Positions 34,976 through 44,901 of a stretch of DNA of 64,000 nt are shown piece after piece (position 1 is the stretch's first letter; each line of letters starts with the position of its first letter). The translations under genes and the position numbers were made by a program. The DNA is from Cyrtodaria siliqua (Eukaryota > Mollusca > Bivalvia > Adapedonta > Hiatellidae). The stretch is from NCBI GenBank assembly GCA_037043455.1, contig JAWPHD010000229.1, forward strand, positions 186,001 to 250,000. The letters are read 5' to 3'. Below the pieces are notes generated by a model. It ran no database searches and was not told the origin of the DNA. It saw nothing but the letters and a program-made list of their open reading frames with translations.

Positions 34976-37900
34976 AACAATGTACTTCGACGGATTTTGA
35001 CAAAAACAAAGACACTGATAACTGTTCTATAAATTGCATTTGTTCTTGTTCAAATCATTGTGTTAATAATGCCTGTTTTTGCTTAACCCATGAGGCCCAG
35101 TATTCTGTTAATTATGCTAAAAATGATACTAATGACAGTCTCTTGAATTCCAAATGTAGTCCAAGTCATCATGCTACTAAATTAAATGAAACTGATACTG
35201 TTACTGCTAATTTTAATGCTAATGATATTACTAATTGTAATCAAAATCCAACTTTTGACACATGGTTTACACAGAAGGGGCTTAATATAATTCACCTCAA
35301 TATGCATTATCTTTATCCTAAGCTGGATGAGATTAAACTTCTTATATCACAACAACAACATATTGATATTATATGCTTATGTGAAACATTTCTGAACAAT
35401 ACGTTTTCGGACAATGAACTTCGATTAGAAAATTTCAAACTATTTAGAAAAGATAGAATTACAAATGGCGGTGGATTAATTATTTACGTCAGAGAAGATA
35501 TACCATGTGTTCAAAGATTTGACCTTGAAAACAGTTCAGCTGAATCTATATGGCTTGAGATCCAACAACCTAATACTAAACATTTTCTACTATGCTATAC
35601 ATACAGACCACCATCTTCAAATGCACAGTGGCTAAATAATTATACAGTTGCATTAGAGAAATCATTTTCAGAAGAAAAAGAATGTCTTGTCCTTGGTGAC
35701 TTTAATTTCGATTTACTCAAATCAGATAGGAATGCCAAAACATGGCTTGATCTCATGGAGTCTGTCAATCTAACTCAATTGGTTACCAAACCCACTAGGG
35801 TAACAACTGGTTCATCTACATTGATAGACCATGCGTTTTCGAATATGCCGCAGAACATATCTGAAGTATCTATTCCGTTATACTCAATAAGTGATCATTA
35901 TCCTATTTGTTTAACTCGAAAAGTTTCAGCTAGGTATATTAAAGGTCGGGGCATAAAACCATAAGTTTTAGATCTCTGAAACATTTTGACGAAACTAGAT
36001 TCATAAATGATCTTTCCGAACAACCCTGGTCAATAATTGACGTGTATGATAATCCAGACGATTCCCTGGATTTATTTATTGAAATGTTTAATGCAGTCCT
36101 AAAAGAGCATGCCCCAAAAAGAAAGAAACGCGTTAAAAAAAGTAAATCAACCAAATTGGATGAAAACTAATATTCTTGATGCAATTAAAAGAAGAGATTA
36201 TTTCCACAAAAAAAAAGACTCGGTAAATTACAAGATATGGAGGCAGAAAGTTAAAAGTATCATTGTTCAAGCTAAACAACAATATTACAGTGAAACAATA
36301 AATTCAAATAAGCGAAATCCTAAACAACTATGGAATAGTTTACATGAGTTATCTGGATTTAAAAATCAAGTTCAGTCCAATTATATAAATGATGACGACG
36401 GAAATCCTATAATTGATCCGTATTTGGCAGCAAATACATTTAATACACACTTTTCTACAGTTTTTGAAAAGTAGCAAGCAAATAACGCGCCCGTCACAAA
36501 TTACACTAATGTCCCACTAGAAAATCTCATCGACGACAAAATGCGAACGTCTCCGAAATTTAATATTCCACTGGTACCTCTGTCCTTTGTTGAAAGTCAA
36601 CTTAAATCTCTTGATACTACCAAGTCTACCGGTTCCGACGAAATGAGTGCCAGATGTTTGAAAATGTCTGCTACTGTAATCGCCCCGATTCTTACGAAAA
36701 TATTTAACACCAGTATACTCACTACTATCTACCCACAATTATTCAAAAGAGCAAAAGTAATCCCAGTGCATAAAACGGGTCCTAAAAACGACAAGGCCAA
36801 TTATAGGCCAATATCAATACTTCCTGTTATTTCTTTAATATTTGAACGTCATGTTAGTATACATTTGAGACGGCATCTTGAAGAAAATAGGTTGTTTTAT
36901 TCACGACAATCTGGCTTTAGGGCAAATCACTCGTGTCAAACTGCCCTTATACGAATATTAGATGACTGGATTGCAGCCATTGACAACAATGAAATTGTTG
37001 GTACTATATTTCTTGATCTGTCAAAGGCGTTTGATTTAGTTGATCATACTATATTGCTGCAAAAGTTAAAAATTTACAAAATATATAGTTCTGCACTTTC
37101 CTGGTTTTCATCATATCTGAATAACAGACACCAGCAAGTTCAGGTTTCTGGTATAACTTCAGAATCTTCACCCATTGTATCGGGTGTACCCCAAGGATCT
37201 GTATTAGGTCCATTATTATTTTTAATCTACATCAATGACCTGCCATTATCTATGGAAAACACAGTCACGGATATTTTTGCAGACGATACAACGCTTTCAA
37301 CTTCTAATTCATCTATTGTCGACGCTGCAAATTCACTCAATAATGACCTTATCAACGTCAACGCCTGGTGCGATACTAATCGCATGTCTATCAATGCATC
37401 AAAAACAAAAATAATGTATCTCTCATCTAAGAACAAAATACATCATATTTATCATAATGCCCCTTCTATTCAGTTCAAAGATGAAACTATTAATTGTAGT
37501 TACGAAGAAAAAATACTCGGTGTTACAATTGACAATACAATCTCTTGGAATACCCAAATTGATAAAGTTCTGAAAAAATGTAATTCATTGTTATACCTGT
37601 TATCTCGCATTAAGATTTACCTTTCTATACATATGCGCAAATTATTTTTCAATTCTTATATCTTACCCCATCTTGATTACTGTTGTGTTATGTGAGGAAA
37701 TTGTAATACTTCTCTCGAAGATAAACTTGTAAGGTTCCAAAAAAGAGCTGCACGACTTATCCTAGATAAAGATTTCGATACTCCTTCCGTGGAACTTTTT
37801 ACCGAACTCAGTTGGATGACATTTCCCGAAAGAGTTATATTTCAAAAAGCAATCATTATGTTTAAAACAGTTAATGATCAGGCCCCTGCTTATCTTAAAG

Positions 37901-38121
37901 ACGCATTTACTCTAACTTCAAATGTCCATATGCGGAATCTAAGATCATCATCAAATCTTCAGCTATATTCCCCCAGACCCAATAGTGAGTTATTCAGAAA
38001 GTCATTTGCTTATTCAGGCTCTAAAGTGTGGAACTCTCTTCCCCACCATATACAAAATGCCCAATCTGGAAATCAATTCAAAACACTGTATTTACAGTGG
38101 ATTCACCATCCGATATATTAG
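34945..38121 (+). pseudogene. CR1-like ORF2: APE endonuclease and reverse transcriptase (broken)
   Basis: The start is an ATG at 34,945, overlapping ORF1. The N-terminus is Asn/Cys-rich. Endonuclease (about 35,280-35,930): IIHLNM, CLCETFLN, YTYRPPSS, LGDFNFDL and SDHYPI, so the catalytic Glu, Asp/Asn and His are present. RT (about 36,540-37,420): YRPISILP, FLDLSKAFD (motif A), GVPQGSVLGP (motif B) and FADD at about 37,279-37,290 (motif C). A C-terminal domain runs to 38,121. It would nick the target and copy RNA by target-primed reverse transcription. Lesions: a one-base shift near 35,948, a compensating extra A in the A run at about 36,133-36,139, a TAG at 36,472-36,474 and a TGA at 37,693-37,695 (a Trp position in relatives). 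All catalytic motifs survive, so inactivation is recent. Confidence 0.85.
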
Positions 38122-38309
38122 TAAATGACTAAGTCTTGCAGTTCTATTTAAACATATTTCCATTTACTGAATATACCACTTTAAATGCATTTTTACTTGT
38201 AAATATTGTATATATTGTATTGTTGAGGGCCTCATGGTAGATTGACTAGTTTCAAATGAGTTCTCTCGTTAAATAAAGTCTTTTTTATTATTATTATTAT
38301 TATTATTAT

Positions 38310-38770
38310 TTAAAGTTCTCCGCCCATGTTTTGTTTCATGAAAATGTTTATGTTTATTTAAATCGAAATTAATACACAACAATAGATATTTACAATTCAC
38401 ATATTGCAATATCTGTGAAAAGCGAGAATAAGATTTTATTTGATGACGTAGAAAACTTTGAACAGGTAAATTATCTGGCAATAGTTGTGCAACATTTACA
38501 CCTACAGTACTGCAGGTGTAAATACATTAAAAGTGTTCTTATTCGTTTTATAGTAAAATGTAACCGTTTAAAGTTCTCCGCCCATGTTTTGTTTCATGAA
38601 AATGTTTATGTTTATTTAAATCGAAATTAATACACAACAATAGATATTTACAATTCACATATTGCAATATCTGTGAAAAGCGAGAATAAGATTTTATTTG
38701 ATGACGTAGAAAACTTTGAACAGGTAAATTATCTGGCAATAGTTGTGCAGCTATACAATTCAGATTTACC
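38310..38770. repeat. Tandem duplication (~257-bp period) at the 3' flank of the CR1-like element
   Basis: Bases 38,310-38,493 and 38,567-38,750 repeat each other (AAAGTTCTCCGCCCATG ... CAATAGTTGTGCA). Between them lies the 70-bp block 38,504-38,573, which also ends the 5' flank of the element (33,003-33,072). A near-perfect palindrome, TTTACACCTACAGTACTGCA with GGTGTAAA, marks the junction at 38,497-38,523. Confidence 0.9.
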
Positions 38771-39040
38771 TCATTTCCCCGTGCAGTCACGCAGTGGTAA
38801 AAGTAGTATCTACGTCATGCAAATAATACTTATTTTTACATACAACTTAGTAGCGGTTTTCAAAAGAATGACGAGATGCATTCAAGATGTTCAGAATATA
38901 CTTACAGTTCGAAAATAAAAGAAACTGCGCTAAAACAGTTTTTGAAGATATTTTTTTAAAATAGTATCACGTTTTTTATATAGATTTTTTTTCGACTGCA
39001 AGCATATCCGGTCTATTTGGTGTTGACAAACCTACTATAA
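38771..39040. other. AT-rich spacer, no gene
   Basis: No supported open frame, repeat or RNA gene. Confidence 0.5.
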
Positions 39041-39328
39041 GGCCATAATGAATTAATTGCTAGTTTCTCACCCAAATTTATTTCAAAATAGGGGCGGGGG
39101 GTGAAAAATTGTTTTCTATTTTATACGGCAAATGGAAAATGGCCTCGGCACAAGGCAAAAATAGTAAAACATACTACTGAGTACTTCCAAGATTGAAAAC
39201 ACATTTTAAATAGTGTTTCATACTTTCATTTTTATTTTTTTTTGAACAAATAAAAATTACCGGGGCAGCATAAAAAAAACGGGGCGGGCGGGGATGAGAA
39301 TCTAGCAATTAATTTATTATGGCCTATG
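39041..39328. mobile_element. MITE-like element (~290 bp) with ~25-bp terminal inverted repeats
   Basis: The left end AAGGCCATAATGAATTAATT with GCTAG (about 39,041-39,068) is the complement of CTAGCAATTAATTTATTATG with GCCT (about 39,302-39,326). The interior is AT-rich with G-rich patches (GGGGCGGGGGG, GGGGCGGGCGGGG) placed symmetrically. No coding capacity. Confidence 0.65.
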
Positions 39329-40437
39329 CTCTGGCTATGGTTGTGTTTACGACGTTGTGTTGTGTATATTGTCCTTTTCTTTGTGTATTTAATTTGCTCT
39401 GTGTTGGTGGTACAGCGCGGACCTACGGTGCCGTTGAGTTTGGGTGCTGTGGTTTCTACAGCACTTCCCCCCCCCCCCCCCACCTCCCCTCATTTTTGTC
39501 CCGTTAAGTCCCGTTATAGGTCGGATAATGGTCTTATATGTAGTAACTGTTATTAAAGGTAAACCGTGTCTATTTCATCCGGAGCAAGTTCACGGGGACG
39601 ACCTTTTATGTCAGTCTCTACCCAGAGTACACTCGTTCTGTCAACGTCAAAGGAAGTAGGGCGAACGGTTAGGTCACGTGATTATTCAAAAAAAGTTATA
39701 TATAAATCCTTTTGCGTGATCTGCAAAGATAAAATATTGACCTATATTAAATAATTTCAGTTTTTATTTCTATGAGTTAATTTTCTAAAGTAATTTTCTG
39801 CTATCGCGCTTCGGTTTGAAATGTTTACATATGCGTATCGAGTGATATGACCTAAGTACGTATTAGTTTTGTAGTAAAATAGTCCCGATTAAAACTAAAT
39901 TGTTTTTGTGCATTATTTCAAATCTTGCAACATCTAATCTGCAGATATTCTGAAAATTATATTTACTCAAGAAATAAATAAGTTTCAGGCAAACATATTC
40001 CAATTTAACAGGTTTTACCAAAATCTTGTAATTTAGTAGTTAGCAGAGATATATATGAGTGACAGGAACGATAACTCTGCGTGGAGATTGTGAGTGAAAG
40101 GAACGAAACTCTGCGTGGAGATTGCTTTTATGTATCCATTGTACACAACGATTACTGTCTAGAACTGGGTTGGCCAATCACAAGAGTTTTCGTACTCGAC
40201 GTTGTACGCGTAAATGTAGTCGATTTTTTTTTTTTGTTGTTGTTGTTGTTGTTGCTTTTTGTAAATAAAGCTCAGCACACGGGACATGTGAATACTCACA
40301 GATTAAACGCCTATTTAAATGTATAGGCGGCAAAATGCGTTTTGCACTTTACGGTGATGTGAACAGTCGTGTTTTGGTGAAGCTAAATAATTTGATTGCG
40401 GTTATTGCAATGAGAAATGTAAGTCAAAAGATTAACT
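39329..40437. other. Intergenic, no gene supported
   Basis: Contains a poly-C tract at about 39,468-39,484, and GTGAAAGGAACGAAACTCTG-like short duplications at 40,058-40,125 (two copies of a GGAACGA(TA)ACTCTGCGTGGAGATTG block). Short open frames here are low-complexity. Confidence 0.45.
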
Positions 40438-41100
40438 TAAGGACTATTGGTCAGCCTTATTTGAAAGAAAGTGAGTGGGGAATGGTAAATATTTGTTTGC
40501 ATTAAATAGACTTATTTTCTTTTTAAAATGTCACTACTGCTAAAGAGAACAGTAATAAAATGCACATGAAATGAAAAAAAAAAAAAAAAAAAAAATAACA
40601 ACAAGAATAAAAATATTGAATATCCCAAAGTTTGATGCGAAAATACTTGTTGTATTAACATTTATTTTCTGAAAATATTTGGTTTATAATCAATCGACGG
40701 CACACAAGACTTCATTTCTTAATATAAGAACTAATGCAGTCACACTATGATCTTTTCCGAGTATGGTGTCTTGAAATAGTCCCAATTAAAAATAAAGTTA
40801 TTATTTTGGGTAAAAAAAAAAGCACTAGTTTACATATCATTATTTATGTAACCATTGATAATATTAGGATAATTAATTGAAAATAAGGAATATTTATGGA
40901 CTAAAAATGTACGAACGATTTTATCCATTCTACTTTCTTTGCTTAGTTATAACTAAATGCATTTCAACTAGCTTTTCTCCATTATGTATATAGTTATTTG
41001 ATATATTTCTTTTTTTCATCACATAGTGCATGTGGTCAATTTGCAGATACTATTCCCAACCCACTTTTTATCAATTATGCTGACCAATAGTCCTTAAGTC
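40438..41100. mobile_element. MITE-like element (~660 bp) with ~45-bp terminal inverted repeats
   Basis: The left end TTAAGGACTATTGGTCAGC (about 40,438) is the exact complement of GCTGACCAATAGTCCTTAA at about 41,079-41,097. Weaker complementarity extends inward (GGGGAATGG against ATTCCCAACCC). The interior is AT-rich with an A21 tract at 40,573. No transposase is present, so it is non-autonomous. Confidence 0.75.
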
Positions 41101-41451
41101 TCATGTGAAAGGGAAACATCGAAATAGTACAAATACGTGTAAAATGTGCGGTAAGACAATACAATTAGGCTACCTCATAGTATCGTTAGATGGTATGACA
41201 GAAGTAAACCATATTAAAAGTAGTTCACTATTTACTTCATTTGAAAGAGAAGCTAATAGCTTTTTTTGCCAATGTGAAACCCTATTAAGCAGCGCTTTTG
41301 TGTGGTTGTGTTCACATTCAGTGTAGTGTGTTCATACTTGTTTATTGTAGCTGTGCAAGGATTTATAAAAAAACAAACATAAAAAAACTTGAGCTGTGCG
41401 AGTATGAACATAGCCTCGGTCACCCGCCCCGCTTTTGATTTCGCTACACAC

Positions 41452-41953
41452 TATGCAAGCCGATACAACATTATAGGATCGGTCGAATGATACTACGGAT
41501 CGGCGGATAGCGCGCCATTTGTCAAGAAAAACAGAAGCAGGTAAGACCTTGGAAATAGACACATTAATACCATTTAAGTTTCATGAAAAGCTTAATCGGT
41601 GATGCAGGCTGTATCTACCATCCCTGGTCTTCAAAGAAACATAGCATACATGTTTTTAAATGTATTTTTAATAACGTAGCGTGAGGTAAACAATAGAGAA
41701 ATCGGCAAAAAACATGCTACTTTTTCACAAAATGGCCTACAGAAAGTTCTGTTTCGACAAACACACGCAATAAATCCTCCCGAATTTATATATACGCAAG
41801 CTTTTTCAAGCATCGAAATATTAATGACCAAAAAAGTCATGCTTGTACACGAGGGGTGTTAGTTTATGATACAAATTGCAGTCGAACGAAGCGTCCCTGA
41901 TGATACAATGTACGCGGCACAATTTCAAAAAATGATACAACGCGCCGTCGGCT
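41452..41953. repeat. Outer inverted repeat, left arm (~500 bp)
   Basis: Diverged inverted complement of 59,071-59,598. Shared blocks include GATACTACGGATCGGCGGAT, GGTGATGCAGGCTGTATCT, AATAACGTAGCGTGAGGTAA, AAAGTCATGCTTGTACACGA and ATACAACGCGCCGTCG. Weaker matches reach out to about 41,328 (TGTGTTCATACT). The two arms bracket the whole Polinton block. Confidence 0.88.
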
Positions 41954-42099
41954 TTTTGCAAAGCCTAAATCGAATTCCCTTTCCTTTTTACCGTATTTAG
42001 ATATAAAATAAAGACAAATGGTTTATTGTTCATGTCTAATAAAGAGAAGAGCGTGTGTCATACATAGTGTTTGGACTGTTTATACGTATGTAATAATTG

Positions 42100-43748
42100 T
42101 TTTAGCTCACCTGAGCACGAAGTGCTCAAGAGTGAGCTATCGTGTTCGCCCTTCGTCCGTCGTCCGTCTGTGTCCATCCACAATTGCTTCAAACGACTTC
42201 TCCTCTAAAACTGCTTGGCCAATTTTGATGAAACTTCACAGGAATGATCCTTGAGTGGTCGTCTTCTCTCAAGATTGTTCAAATTATGAAAATGCATGCA
42301 GAACTTTGGTTGCCACGGCAACCGAAAGAAAAAAAGCTGGACAAATTTAAAAATCTTCTTCTCTAAAACTACTGGCTCAATTTTAGAATAAGTTCACAGA
42401 AATGATGCTTCGGTCACCCTCTACCAAGGTTGTTCAAGCAGCGTTGATTCGTCAAAAAACATTGCCGCCAGGGGCGGGGCAGTTTACCTATGTAACTATA
42501 AGGAAACACTTTTAAAAATTTCTTATCTGGATTTCAAAATAATTTCACAGAAAGGATGTTTGGGTGAACCTCTACCAAGATTGTTCAAGCCGCTTGATGG
42601 ATTTCAAATTAATTTCACAGAAATGATGTTTGAATGGGCCTCTATCAAGATTGTTCAAGCTGGGTTGATTCTTCAAAAAACATGGCCGCCAGGGGCCAGG
42701 GCTTATTTTTGCTACATTTCTATATGGAAAACTTTAAAAAATCTTCCTGTCTGAAACTGCTTGATCGATTTCAAAATAATTAATTAATTCTTAGTAATAA
42801 CAAATTAGCATTAATTAATTAATAATTAATTAAAAGTGTTCAAACCGGGCTGATCTGTCCAAAAACATTGCCGTCAGGGGGCGGGGCAGTTTCCCTTTAT
42901 AACTTTATCAGAAAACTTTAAAAAATCTTCTTGTTTTGAAATGATCGCCAACCCTTGTACTATCAAGTTTGTTCAAATCAAGTCCCCGTGCTTAAAATGA
43001 CTGCGGCCCGGGGTCCAAAATTTGCCTATAGAGATTTTGCATGTTTTGCGTAGACTTATATATAGGGGAAAACTTAAAAAATCTTCTTCTCTGAAAGTAC
43101 AAGAGCCAGAGGTTTAATATTTGGCATTTACCTTCATCTTACTCTACCAAGTTTGTTCAAATGGTGACCCTCGGATCAAATTTGACCCCGCCCCATGGGT
43201 CAAAGTTTTACATAGACTTATATAGGGAAAAACTTCAAAAATCTTCTTCTCTGAAACTACAAGAGCCAAAAGTTAAATGTTTTTGTATTTACCATCATAG
43301 CTTATGTTCCTCTACCAAGTTTGTTCAAATGGTGACCCCAGAGGTCACATGTTTTACATAGACTTGTAATGGGGAAAAAAATCTTCTTCTCTGAAACTAC
43401 AAGAGTCAAAGGTCAAACTATTTTGTATTTACCATCAGATTATTGTCCTCTATCAAGTTTGTTCAAATGGTGACCCTTGGGTAAAATTGACCCCCGCCCC
43501 AGGGATCACAGTTTTAAATAGACTTATATAGGGAAAATCGTCTTTTCTAAACTTACAAGGTCTCTTTAACAAGTAGAGCGATACAGGGGCCCTCATGGGT
43601 TTCTTGTTTCATCTTGTTAACACGACAGAGGCTGCATTTCTTGAGCAATCTTAACCAAACTTGCACAGATTGTATATGACTATAAGATTTCGGAGAAGTT
43701 CGATAATGGGCCAGTACTCAGGTGAGCGATATATGGCCCTCTTGTTTC
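42100..43748 (+). mobile_element. Mollusc-type interspersed repeat (~1.65 kb, non-coding)
   Basis: Begins TTTAGCTCACCTGAGCACGA and ends CAGGTGAGCGATATATGGCC with CTCTTG. The edges are short inverted repeats (GCTCACCTGAG and CTCAGGTGAGC). The interior has diverged internal repeats of about 110-170 bp (CTTCTCTGAAACTACAAGAG, then CTCTACCAAGTTTGTTCAAA). I recognise this as a family common in bivalve genomes; its class is uncertain. It carries no gene. Confidence 0.7.
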
Positions 43749-44366
43749 CATTCTTCCAGTCTAGATTCGTGTCTTTTGCATATCTAATAAACCAGTGAGT
43801 GGATTTGGATAAATGCTTTTACATCGTCTACTTAGTTCAATGCAATAGTATTCACATCACGAAGACATGTCGCATTTAACTGCCAGGAACAAGATCACAC
43901 TTAGAATTTCTAAGGTTAAAGTGTGTTTTTTTTCGCGTCTTCGTAATGCTAACTTAACTAGTACTCTTTTCTAACTAAACATAGCATTAACATACGCATG
44001 TATATACTGGGTTCAATACAGGGTTCAATACAGGCGTAGATCGCGGCGTTGCCTAGTCGCAGAGCGTCCGCCTTGTCAAATGTCTCTCTATTTTCATTCA
44101 GGAACTAGGGACGAATGTGTCTTTATTGATGTATTGACGCGTTTTCGTTTGGCATGCGACTCGTTAAAGTCCTATCAGCCATTAATTATTTATGTTCACT
44201 TTATATTTGCAGGTATGACTATGAGATCAGTGTGGGTTTTTGAAAGATAACCAATCCTGCCATTTTTTTCACATAGCCTAGTGTCTTAACTCTCTACTTT
44301 ATTCCGTCCTTCGTATGCGCCTTAACCATATGTTGGACCACTGTAGAACAGGTTCCAAATTTCTGA
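43749..44366. other. Left flank of the Polinton, no gene
   Basis: Unique-looking AT-rich sequence. A small direct duplication GGGTTCAATACA occurs at about 44,008-44,032. Bases 44,367-44,372 (TGGCGC) are the putative target-site duplication. Confidence 0.55.
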
Positions 44367-44372
44367 TGGCGC

Positions 44373-44454
44373 ATATATATGTATTTTGGGGGTTCTGGAC
44401 CAAAGCTCACGCTTTGCTCGAGTTTGATCCAGAAACCCCCAAAATACATATATA
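44373..44454. repeat. Polinton left terminal repeat, itself a hairpin
   Basis: ATATATGTATTTTGGGGG and its complement CCCCCAAAATACATATAT lie ~45 bp apart around GACCAAAGCTCACGCTTTG. The arms of about 32 nt pair with few mismatches. A second small palindrome AAATCACCATTTTATGGTGA with TTT follows at 44,459-44,482. Confidence 0.9.
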
Positions 44455-44562
44455 AGTAAATCACCATTTTATGGTGATTTACTTGATTTATTAAAACTTT
44501 TTTAAAATAGGGGTAGTGAAGATTGCAAGTTTTTTTTTTTTTTATAGTTATCAAAATATGAT

Positions 44563-44832
44563 TTAAACCTTAATACGTCTAAATCTGAGATACTCAGCGT
44601 TATACGACTTTAACCTCCAATAATCGTTCATTTTTCTAATTGAAGCTGCACCGCAACCAACACACACTTGATATTTTGCGGAAGTGCTTTTTTTACATAT
44701 TAGACACGGTAATGCATGACTTTTTTTTAATCTATATTTATGCAAACTGCAATAATTAGAATCTCTTGTTGGCTTATTTTCACATGGATTATGTAATCCA
44801 ATTTTAAGAAATTTACAAACATTGATTTCCAT
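44563..44832 (-). CDS. Small cysteine-rich Polinton protein (89 aa, function unknown)
   Basis: The first gene inside the left end, transcribed outward and divergent from the polymerase gene with only 69 bp between the two ATGs. It is basic, with about eight Cys and two His, arranged as NPCENKPTRDSNYCSLHKY, then PCLICKKS and VCVGCGA. Two to three short zinc-binding knuckles are likely. The C-terminus is Arg/Tyr-rich. A DNA- or RNA-binding or regulatory role is possible but not shown. The shared upstream region (44,833-44,901) is AT-rich and probably a bidirectional promoter. Confidence 0.6.
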   Translation of the reverse strand: MEINVCKFLKIGLHNPCENKPTRDSNYCSLHKYRLKKSHALPCLICKKSTSAKYQVCVGCGAASIRKMNDYWRLKSYNAEYLRFRRIKV

Positions 44833-44901
44833 TGTCTATTTTGTATATAATTATTTTTATATTTAATAAAAAAAAAATTAAATATATAACAAATAAAGGA
44901 A

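Larger units (their letters stand above)
33073..38309 (+). mobile_element. Near full-length CR1-like non-LTR retrotransposon (~5.2 kb)
   Basis: Bounded on the left by the sequence ending CCGTTTA at 33,072 and on the right by a (TTA)n tail (about 38,283-38,309) that runs into TTTAAAGTTCTCC. The empty-site sequence CCGTTTAAAGTTCTCC is visible intact at 38,564-38,580. The target duplication is at most a few bases (TTTA). It carries ORF1 (coiled coil, SGNH esterase) and ORF2 (APE endonuclease, RT), with an AATAAA near 38,272 before the tail. The esterase-bearing ORF1 points to the CR1/L2/Rex1 group; this is an inference without a tree. Confidence 0.85.

Noticed and set aside
39319..39659. Three overlapping short plus-strand frames around a poly-C tract
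   Set aside because: Hydrophobic or proline-rich low-complexity translations with no shared domain.
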